This document shows positions 1 to 5,714 of a stretch of 7,279 nucleotides of DNA, one piece after another. A program made the position numbers and the translations under genes. Source of the DNA: Acidimicrobium sp. BACL17 MAG-120823-bin42 (GTDB taxonomy: Bacteria > Actinomycetota > Acidimicrobiia > Acidimicrobiales > Ilumatobacteraceae). Where the stretch lies: positions 1 to 7,279 of the forward strand of contig LIAZ01000060.1 in the NCBI GenBank assembly GCA_001438985.1. The letters run 5' to 3'. The first letter of the stretch is position 1, and each line of letters begins with the position of its first letter. The notes beneath the pieces are model-generated. The model was not told where the DNA came from and made no database searches. It saw only the letters and a program-made list of their open reading frames with translations.

Positions 1-2711
1 CCAATCAGATCGAGTCCAAATGGCAAGACCACTGGGACGCTGAGGGCACCTTCGAAGCACCAAACCCTGCAGGCCCCCTTGCACAACCCGAGAAAGTTGC
101 GGGCCGCGAAAAGCTGTTCGTGCTCGACATGTTTCCGTATCCGTCTGGCGCAGGACTGCACGTAGGCCACCCACTCGGCTACATCGCCACCGACGTGTTT
201 GCGCGCTACAAGCGCATGACTGGCTACAACGTGTTGCACGCACTTGGTTATGACAGTTTTGGATTACCGGCAGAACAACACGCCATTGTGACGGGAATTC
301 ATCCGCGCATTAACACCGAGTCGAACATTGCCAACATGCGCCGCCAGTTGCGCCGACTTGGTTTGGGCCACGATGCTCGCCGCAGCGTGAGCACCACGGA
401 TGAAGAGTTTTACAAGTGGACCCAATGGATCTTCTTGCAGATTTTCAACTCGTGGTACGACGAAACCCAAAACCGCGCGCGACCAATTTCCGAACTTGTT
501 GATGAGTTTGCTTCGGGCAAGCGCGATACGGGCATGGGTGCATGGTCGGCCTTAAGCAAAGTTGAACAACAAGATGCCATCAACAACCATCGCTTGGTGT
601 ACTTGTCGAATGCACCAGTTAATTGGTGCCCTGGTCTTGGCACCATTCTTGCCAACGAAGAAGTAACTGCCGAAGGCCGCAGCGACATTGGCAACTACCC
701 CGTGTTCAAACGCAACATGCGTCAGTGGACAATGCGCATTACGAAATATGCCGACCGATTGCTCGACGACCTTGATCGACTTGATTGGCCAGACGCCATC
801 AAGTTGATGCAGCGCAACTGGATTGGACGAAGCGAAGGTGCTCGCGTTCGTTTCGGTTCAGCAGCTGGCCCGATTGAAGTGTTCACCACTCGCCCCGACA
901 CATTGTTCGGCGCAACGTTCATGGTGTTGTCACCCGAGCATCCACTCGTTGATGCGTTGACTACAAGCGAGCAACTGTCAGCCGTTGCGAAGTATCGCGA
1001 AACAGCAGCAGCCCTGCAAGACGCCGACCGCACCGACGACTCGCGCAAAAAGACTGGCGTGTTCATCGGCGCATACGCAACGAACCCAGTAAACGGCGCA
1101 CAGATTCCTGTATGGATTGCAGACTACGTACTCATGGGTTACGGAACCGGCGCAATTATGGCCGTGCCAAGTGGCGATGAACGCGACATGGAGTTTGCAA
1201 CCGCATACAACTTGCCCGTCATTAACGTTGTTGACGAAAACGGCGAATACGTCAATTCGTCGAACGATTCAGTGTCGTTAGATGGCAAGCGCACCAAAGC
1301 CGAAGCCATTTCGCTGATGACCGCATGGCTCGACAAGAACGATCATGGCAACAGCGCAATTACCTACAAACTGCGCGACTGGTTGTTCTCGCGTCAGCGC
1401 TACTGGGGCGAACCGTTCCCCATTGTGTACGACGAAAACGATCAGCCCATCTCGGTTCCTGCATCGGCTTTGCCCGTGTTGTTGCCCGAACTTGCCGACT
1501 TCAAGCCACAAGCGCTCGACCCGAACGACGAGACCACCAACCCCATTCCACCGCTTGCACGCATTCAGGATTGGGTCAATGTCACGCTCGATCTTGGCGA
1601 CGGACCAAAGCAGTACCGCCGCGAAGTAAACGTGATGCCGCAATGGGCTGGCTCGTGCTGGTACGAATTGCGCTACCTCGACCCAACGAATACTGAAGCG
1701 TTCATTGACAAAGACGTTGAAAAGTATTGGATGGGCCCAAAGCACGACGGACACACCGGTGGCGTGGACTTGTACGTGGGCGGTGTTGAGCACGCAGTGT
1801 TGCACTTGTTGTACGCGCGCTTTTGGCACAAGGTGCTGCACGACCTTGGTCATGTCAGCAGCGAAGAGCCATTCCACCGCTTGTTCAACCAGGGTTACAT
1901 TCAGGCATACGCCTACCGCGACGAGCGTGGGCAAACCGTTCCTGCAAACGAAGTTGATGAAGCAAACGGCACATACACCTGGCAGGGCGAAAAGGTGGCT
2001 CGCGAATACGGAAAAATGGGCAAGAGCCTAAAAAACATCGTTACGCCAGACGAAATGTACGACGAGTTCGGTGCAGACACATTCCGCCTATACGAAATGA
2101 GCACCGGCCCACTCGACGCATCACGCCCGTGGAACACACGCGACGTTGTTGGCATGCAGCGCTTCTTGCAACGCTCATGGCGCAACTTGGTAGACGAAGA
2201 CACTGGTGCACTCCATGTGAGCGATGCCGAAGCTCCGTTGCAGTTGAAGCGCGACTTGCACAAGGCCATTCATGGCGTTGGTACTGACATGCAGAACTTG
2301 CGTTTCAATACGGCAATTTCAAAACTCATCGAATTGAACAACGCACTCACCATTTATGTAAACGAGCATGGCTCTACCCCACGCGAAGTTGCTGTGCCCC
2401 TTGTACAAATGCTTTCGCCGTTGTGCCCGCACATGACAGAAGAGTTGTGGTCAATGCTTGGTCAAACCACCGAGCTCACGTTTGCGCCATTCCCTGTTGC
2501 AGACCCAGCGTTGCTCGTCAGCGACACCATTGAAATTCCTATTCAGGTGAACGGCAAGGTTCGTTCTAAGTTGTCGGTAGTTCCAACCGTGACCGACGAT
2601 GAACTGCGCGCACTTGCTCTTGCAGACGAAAAAGTGATTGCGTTACTCAATGGTGCGGAACCCACCAAAGTGGTGATTGTTCCGAAACGCCTCGTCAACG
2701 TCGTTCTATAA
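1..2711 (+). CDS. leuS: leucyl-tRNA synthetase, 5' end missing
   Basis: Class I aminoacyl-tRNA synthetase that charges tRNA(Leu) with leucine in the cytoplasm. The reading frame is open from base 3, about 39 residues before the GTG at 120, and these residues (NQIESKWQDHWDAEGTF...) match the family N-terminus. The true start is therefore off the left edge, and GTG120 is an internal Val. The HIGH box reads HVGH (159-170) and the KMSKS box reads KMGKS (2013-2027). The CP1 editing domain shows TTRPDTLFGATF and GTGAIMAVPSGDERD; the Asp that holds the amino group of mischarged amino acids (codon 1185-1187) is kept. The C-terminal tRNA-binding domain (IQVNGKVRSKL) is complete and ends in TAA. Long blocks such as RRQLRRLGLGHD and NWCPGLGTILANEEVTA are characteristic of actinobacterial LeuRS. 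About 902 residues are present. It is housekeeping and probably unrelated in function to the neighbours. It converges on the LLM gene with a 6-bp overlap. Confidence 0.97.
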   Translation, partial: NQIESKWQDHWDAEGTFEAPNPAGPLAQPEKVAGREKLFVLDMFPYPSGAGLHVGHPLGYIATDVFARYKRMTGYNVLHALGYDSFGLPAEQHAIVTGIHPRINTESNIANMRRQLRRLGLGHDARRSVSTTDEEFYKWTQWIFLQIFNSWYDETQNRARPISELVDEFASGKRDTGMGAWSALSKVEQQDAINNHRLVYLSNAPVNWCPGLGTILANEEVTAEGRSDIGNYPVFKRNMRQWTMRITKYADRLLDDLDRLDWPDAIKLMQRNWIGRSEGARVRFGSAAGPIEVFTTRPDTLFGATFMVLSPEHPLVDALTTSEQLSAVAKYRETAAALQDADRTDDSRKKTGVFIGAYATNPVNGAQIPVWIADYVLMGYGTGAIMAVPSGDERDMEFATAYNLPVINVVDENGEYVNSSNDSVSLDGKRTKAEAISLMTAWLDKNDHGNSAITYKLRDWLFSRQRYWGEPFPIVYDENDQPISVPASALPVLLPELADFKPQALDPNDETTNPIPPLARIQDWVNVTLDLGDGPKQYRREVNVMPQWAGSCWYELRYLDPTNTEAFIDKDVEKYWMGPKHDGHTGGVDLYVGGVEHAVLHLLYARFWHKVLHDLGHVSSEEPFHRLFNQGYIQAYAYRDERGQTVPANEVDEANGTYTWQGEKVAREYGKMGKSLKNIVTPDEMYDEFGADTFRLYEMSTGPLDASRPWNTRDVVGMQRFLQRSWRNLVDEDTGALHVSDAEAPLQLKRDLHKAIHGVGTDMQNLRFNTAISKLIELNNALTIYVNEHGSTPREVAVPLVQMLSPLCPHMTEELWSMLGQTTELTFAPFPVADPALLVSDTIEIPIQVNGKVRSKLSVVPTVTDDELRALALADEKVIALLNGAEPTKVVIVPKRLVNVVL

Positions 2712-3485
2712 GACCGAGCTCTCTTCAATACGGGCCGCATCTGGCGCACCTCGCATAAGCAAAATCAAACGGTTCACGCCCTCGCTAGCCAACTGCTTGC
2801 GCGCATCGCTGTTTTCATCCAGCAACGACTCATCAAACCAATCCCACACCGACACCATGAATTGGCGGTCGCCGGCTGCGTCTTGAGCCGCGCGCAGAAT
2901 CTCGCCGCGTCGCTCGTGACTGGCACGAACATTTATGCCATCGCAGCGCTTGCCTGAAAGTGTGGCAAGCGCAACCGAATTCACGCCGAGTATGCGCGGA
3001 ATTGAATCTTGTGGAAGTGGAAACGTTGCAAACTTGTCGTCGCGATTGTTTGACCACATGGCATCAAGCACGTCGAGCACATGCTCGAGTCGTTTATGCC
3101 GCTGTTCCATGGTTGCTGGAATGGCTGCACCAATAGCGTGCAATTCTGACGCAAACGTGCTGGTTGGCGAAGCACCTGCACCAAGACCAAGAATGAATCT
3201 GCCACCCGAAATCTCCTGCACCGTTGCTGCAGCATTGGCAACAATCGCCGGGTCGCGTAGGCCAGCGTTCACCACAAGCGAACCAAGCCCTATGTTGCGA
3301 GTTGCAGCAGCAAGCGCACCAAGTGTGGCGAAGCACTCGGGCATCGACGGTGCATTCATTACTGAACCCGACAAATGATCGGCAATCCACAAAGTGTTGT
3401 AGCCAGCGCGGTCTGCAGCATGAGCAACCGACCACAATTCGGGCCACGTGCACTGACCCTGATTGACCTGCAGGTCAATAATCAC
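2706..3485 (-). CDS. luciferase-like (LLM, F420/flavin-type) oxidoreductase
   Basis: A 259-residue cytoplasmic TIM-barrel enzyme of the bacterial luciferase-like family, which uses reduced flavin or coenzyme F420. Family marks are the N-terminal barrel strand and helix ending in WIADHL (about 33-38), the ATRNIGLGSLV strand (about 61-71) followed by RDPAIVANAAATVQ, and the cofactor-phosphate signature SGGRFILGLGAG (93-104). It is somewhat shorter than many members (about 280-340 residues), mainly after the barrel core. The GTG start was chosen because it lies 2 bp after the SDR stop and has GAGAAG 9 nt upstream, and no other start is available without running deep into the SDR gene. It is therefore very likely cotranscribed and translationally coupled with the SDR. 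Its stop TAG interlocks with the leuS stop (CTATAA shared). The cofactor (F420 versus FMN) and the substrate cannot be settled here; an actinobacterial host makes F420 plausible. Confidence 0.88.
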   Translation of the reverse strand: MIIDLQVNQGQCTWPELWSVAHAADRAGYNTLWIADHLSGSVMNAPSMPECFATLGALAAATRNIGLGSLVVNAGLRDPAIVANAAATVQEISGGRFILGLGAGASPTSTFASELHAIGAAIPATMEQRHKRLEHVLDVLDAMWSNNRDDKFATFPLPQDSIPRILGVNSVALATLSGKRCDGINVRASHERRGEILRAAQDAAGDRQFMVSVWDWFDESLLDENSDARKQLASEGVNRLILLMRGAPDAARIEESSVL

Positions 3486-3487
3486 AG

Positions 3488-4246
3488 TTAGTTACTTCTC
3501 ATGGTTTCGATATTGCCATCTACAGGCAGCACCTGACCAGAGATAAAGCGACCAGCGGGTGAACTCAGGAACACACACGATGCTGCGATGTCATCAGGTT
3601 CGATAAACGTTTGCAACGAAACCTGCTTTTCATAACCCGTGCGAATTTCTTGTGGCGTCTTGCCAACTGCTTGCGCTTCACGTTCGATTACACCATCCAT
3701 GCGTGGTCCACTTACCGAACCAGGACAAATGGCATTCACGCGCACGCCAAATTCGCCGAGTTCCATCGCCCACGACTTCGTGAGCCCGATCACTCCCCAC
3801 TTGGCTGCTACATATGGCGAGCGCAATGGGTAACCAAAGATTCCCGCACTTGTTGAAATGTTGATCATCGAACCTTTTGTTTTCAACAACATGGGCACAG
3901 CAAAGTGCGTAACGCGAAATGTTCCACCCAAGTTCACGCGAACGCATTCGTCGTAAGCGTCAGGGTCCATCTCATCCACTCGTGCTGTAGGCCCAGGTAC
4001 ACCCACATTGTTGACCAAAATGTCGAGACCGCCTAAGTCGCGCTCAATTGCTTTGAACATTGCTTCTACATCTGAAGTCTTTGACACATCGCAGATGTAG
4101 TTGGGCTGTGTTGAATCGTTGACATCACACACCACCACGATTGCACCCGCATCACGCATTGCATCGGCAATAGATTTACCTATTCCCGATCCGCCACCCG
4201 TAATCAGTGCTCGCAAACCATCAAGACGAAAACTCAATGAAGCCAT
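3488..4246 (-). CDS. short-chain dehydrogenase/reductase (SDR), classical type
   Basis: A 252-residue NAD(P)-dependent oxidoreductase with a Rossmann fold. Visible motifs are TGGGSGIG (16-23, dinucleotide binding), CDV at 52-54 (adenine pocket), NNVG (79-82, usually NNAG), N105, YVAAK with catalytic Y145 and K149, and the ICPGSV segment after the active site. D41 at the end of the second strand favours NAD over NADP, as an inference. The position 13 residues before the catalytic Tyr, normally Ser, is Thr132, flanked by Ser131 and Ser133. The GYPLRSPY segment and the VDGNIET tail resemble a broad subgroup of uncharacterised SDRs found in catabolic clusters. It is the first gene of a two-gene unit with the LLM enzyme and is divergent from the oxygenase genes. 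There is no Shine-Dalgarno, but a TAGGTT hexamer lies 6 nt before the ATG, suggesting a leaderless mRNA. The substrate is unknown, probably a secondary alcohol or its ketone. Confidence 0.92.
   Translation of the reverse strand: MASLSFRLDGLRALITGGGSGIGKSIADAMRDAGAIVVVCDVNDSTQPNYICDVSKTSDVEAMFKAIERDLGGLDILVNNVGVPGPTARVDEMDPDAYDECVRVNLGGTFRVTHFAVPMLLKTKGSMINISTSAGIFGYPLRSPYVAAKWGVIGLTKSWAMELGEFGVRVNAICPGSVSGPRMDGVIEREAQAVGKTPQEIRTGYEKQVSLQTFIEPDDIAASCVFLSSPAGRFISGQVLPVDGNIETMRSN
3495..3500 (-). promoter_or_regulatory. ribosome binding site of the LLM gene
   Basis: GAGAAG lies inside the last codons of the SDR gene, 9 nt before the GTG start at 3485. It supports this GTG as the start and fits translation of the second gene from the same mRNA. 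Confidence 0.55.
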
Positions 4247-4252
4247 AGCAAA

Positions 4253-4258
4253 AACCTA
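4253..4258 (-). promoter_or_regulatory. candidate -10 box for the SDR-LLM unit (leaderless)
   Basis: TAGGTT on the minus strand fits the TAnnnT consensus of housekeeping sigma -10 elements and is followed by exactly 6 nt (TTTGCT) before the SDR ATG. Transcription would then start at the A of the ATG. No Shine-Dalgarno precedes this ATG and no good -35 is seen. The box falls in the -35 zone of the opposing promoter. Confidence 0.5.
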
Positions 4259-4274
4259 GCCCATGACCTTTCGC

Positions 4275-4280
4275 TACAGT
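4275..4280 (+). promoter_or_regulatory. candidate -10 box for the oxygenase unit (leaderless)
   Basis: TACAGT fits TAnnnT and is followed by exactly 6 nt (GATCCC) before the ATG at 4287, predicting a leaderless transcript for the HD-domain gene. This placement is the main reason to prefer ATG 4287 over the in-frame ATG at 4263, which lies upstream of the box. No clear -35 is seen. It overlaps the -35 zone of the divergent SDR promoter, so the two promoters may compete for polymerase. Confidence 0.5.
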
Positions 4281-4286
4281 GATCCC

Positions 4287-4835
4287 ATGTCCTCAACTCA
4301 CGTTCCTACATTCACCAAATTCAGCGAGAGCACTAAGCAAGACTGGGACAACATCACCGAGTTGTACAAGCGGACACAAGGCGATGTTGCTAATCAGGTG
4401 CTGCAACAGTTACAAAAGCTCGATAGCGAACTTGACGGCTACCCGGTCACACGCCTCGAGCATTCACTGCAAACTGCAACGCGAGCCGAGCGCGATGGTA
4501 AAAGCATGGAATACGTGATGTGCGCGCTGTTGCATGATATTGGCGACAGCCTTGCCCCCGATAATCACGAAGCTATTGCTGCGGCAATCATCAAACCATT
4601 CGTTTCCGAAGCACATCATTGGATGGTTGCACACCATGGAATCTTTCAGGGTTATTACTTTTGGCAACATATTGGATTGAATCGAAATGCACGTGATGCA
4701 TTCACCGATAACCCTCATTACGAATTAACTGTTGAATTCTGTGAAAAGTACGACCAAGTGTCATTTGATTCAACATATGAATCACACTCATTGAGTTACT
4801 ACGAACCCCATTTGCGAGCTTTCTTCCACTGCTAG
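4287..4835 (+). CDS. HD-domain protein, probable PhnZ/MIOX-like diiron oxygenase
   Basis: A 182-residue soluble HD-superfamily protein. Using ATG 4287, the predicted metal ligands are H59 (in LEHSLQ), H83-D84 (in LLHDIGD), H94 (in DNHE), H117 (in AHHGIFQGYY) and D156 (in EKYDQVSFD). From memory, PhnZ ligands are H34, H58/D59, H80, H104 and D161; the 24-residue gap between the first two histidines is identical and the H94-H117 gap (23) is nearly so. PhnZ uses a mixed-valence diiron centre to cleave the C-P bond of 1-hydroxy-2-aminoethylphosphonate, and MIOX opens inositol. Differences: PhnZ's second active-site His (HDxGH) is Asp87 here, and the PhnZ Tyr/Glu lid pair is not found at the same spacing. 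The gene lies 9 bp before a PhyH dioxygenase, the PhnY/PhnZ pairing, which favours an oxygenase role over phosphohydrolase. A phosphohydrolase cannot be excluded. An in-frame ATG at 4263 would add 8 residues. Confidence 0.82.
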   Translation: MSSTHVPTFTKFSESTKQDWDNITELYKRTQGDVANQVLQQLQKLDSELDGYPVTRLEHSLQTATRAERDGKSMEYVMCALLHDIGDSLAPDNHEAIAAAIIKPFVSEAHHWMVAHHGIFQGYYFWQHIGLNRNARDAFTDNPHYELTVEFCEKYDQVSFDSTYESHSLSYYEPHLRAFFHC

Positions 4836-4838
4836 AGT
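4833..4838 (+). promoter_or_regulatory. candidate -10 box overlapping the HD gene stop
   Basis: TAGAGT starts with the TAG stop of the HD gene and is followed by exactly 6 nt (TGTTGT) before the PhyH ATG at 4845. That ATG has no Shine-Dalgarno. The spacing equals that of the two divergent promoters, so the PhyH gene may have its own leaderless transcript in addition to read-through from 4287. Confidence 0.4.
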
Positions 4839-4844
4839 TGTTGT

Positions 4845-5711
4845 ATGGCAACTGCGAACACCGCGGTATTAACACAACTTGATGCGAATGTTCATTCGCT
4901 TGCCGAAATTCTCGAGGTGTACTACCGCGATGGTGGCGTGATTGTCCTCAATATGCTGAGCGATGAAGTTCGCAACAATCTTCGCTCCGAATTGGCCGAA
5001 TCCATGCAGTCCATTGATGCGGGCACGAAGTCAAGCGACAAAGGCGTCCAGGAATTCTGGGGAACCAACACCAAGCGCTTCACTCGCCTGGCGTACCGCT
5101 CGAAGACGTTCCGCGATCACCTGCTGGTTCACCCAATTCTTCGTGGCATTGCCGACGACGAGCTTGGCCCGCATTGTGCGTCGTATTGGATGAACACCGG
5201 TCAAGCCATGATCATCGGTCCTGGCGAAAAAGCACAGTGGTTACATCGCGATGCCGACAACTGGCCGCTCGTTCTTGGACCGACCGCCAAACCCGTCACG
5301 GTGTCGTGCATGTTCGCGCTCTCCGACTTCACTGCTGTTGGTGGAGCAACACGAGTGGTGCCTGGCAGCCAGAAGTGGGATGACTTCACTCGCAAGGCGA
5401 CCGAGTCAGAGGTAACTCAAGCGGTCATGCCAGCGGGAAGCGGCTTGATCTATTCGGGAACGGTCATCCATGGCGGCGGTGCGAATCACACCTCTGATTA
5501 CTGGAGAGAAGGACTGCACCTTTCATACGTGGTTGGTTGGTTAACACCAGAAGAGGCCGGCTGTGTCGGACTACCAGAAGATATTGCACGCACACTTACA
5601 CAACAACAACAACAACTACTAGGCTACCGTTGCTATACAGGCGATATGAAAGCTGCACGGTTGTGGACGATCGATTACGAAGACATACCTGTCGGAATGA
5701 AATGGGAGTAA
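4845..5711 (+). CDS. PhyH-family Fe(II)/2-oxoglutarate dioxygenase
   Basis: A 288-residue cytoplasmic double-stranded beta-helix oxygenase of the phytanoyl-CoA dioxygenase family, which hydroxylates small substrates using Fe(II), O2 and 2-oxoglutarate. The facial triad is visible: H134 and D136 in WLHRDADNWP, and H209 in GTVIHGGGANHT. R221, 12 residues after the distal His (YWREGLHLSY), is the likely 2-oxoglutarate carboxylate anchor. The GGATRVVPGSQ turn (166-176) is typical of the family. PhnY, EctD and many uncharacterised catabolic enzymes share this fold. Its position directly after an HD oxygenase recalls PhnY-PhnZ, where PhnY makes the alpha-hydroxyphosphonate used by PhnZ. The start at 4845 has no Shine-Dalgarno but a TAGAGT box 6 nt upstream. 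The C-terminal region carries five consecutive Gln encoded by (CAA)5. It ends 3 bp before the Rieske gene. The substrate is not predictable from the sequence. Confidence 0.9.
   Translation: MATANTAVLTQLDANVHSLAEILEVYYRDGGVIVLNMLSDEVRNNLRSELAESMQSIDAGTKSSDKGVQEFWGTNTKRFTRLAYRSKTFRDHLLVHPILRGIADDELGPHCASYWMNTGQAMIIGPGEKAQWLHRDADNWPLVLGPTAKPVTVSCMFALSDFTAVGGATRVVPGSQKWDDFTRKATESEVTQAVMPAGSGLIYSGTVIHGGGANHTSDYWREGLHLSYVVGWLTPEEAGCVGLPEDIARTLTQQQQQLLGYRCYTGDMKAARLWTIDYEDIPVGMKWE
5601..5615 (+). repeat. (CAA)5 trinucleotide repeat within the PhyH gene
   Basis: Five perfect CAA units encode a run of five Gln near residues 253-257, in the stretch leading to LLGYRCY. The frame is kept. Copy-number change would only lengthen or shorten the Gln run, so it is unlikely to act as a phase switch. 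Confidence 0.9.
5704..5708 (+). promoter_or_regulatory. ribosome binding site of the Rieske gene
   Basis: GGGAG sits in the last codons of the PhyH gene, 6 nt before the ATG at 5715. This is a good Shine-Dalgarno and no TAnnnT hexamer stands at the leaderless position, so the Rieske gene is probably translated from the PhyH transcript by coupling. Confidence 0.7.
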
Positions 5712-5714
5712 ATC

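Noticed and set aside
120..122. GTG as the start of leuS
   Set aside because: The frame is open upstream to the window edge and the 39 upstream residues match the LeuRS N-terminus, so this is an internal Val codon.
1278..1934. 218-codon open frame on the minus strand inside leuS
   Set aside because: It lies wholly antisense to a clearly conserved leuS segment and its translation shows no family-like motif.
2712..2760. Terminator after leuS
   Set aside because: The GAGCTC palindrome is too short and no T-run follows; the stretch is coding for the LLM enzyme on the other strand.
4263..4286. ATG 4263 as the start of the HD-domain gene
   Set aside because: It would leave only 16 bp between divergent start codons, has no Shine-Dalgarno, and lies upstream of the TACAGT box; ATG 4287 fits the leaderless spacing seen at two other genes.
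4287..5711. Naming the HD and PhyH genes phnZ and phnY
   Set aside because: The HD protein lacks PhnZ's second His and lid spacing, and no phosphonate transporter or other phn gene is in the window, so orthology is not supported.
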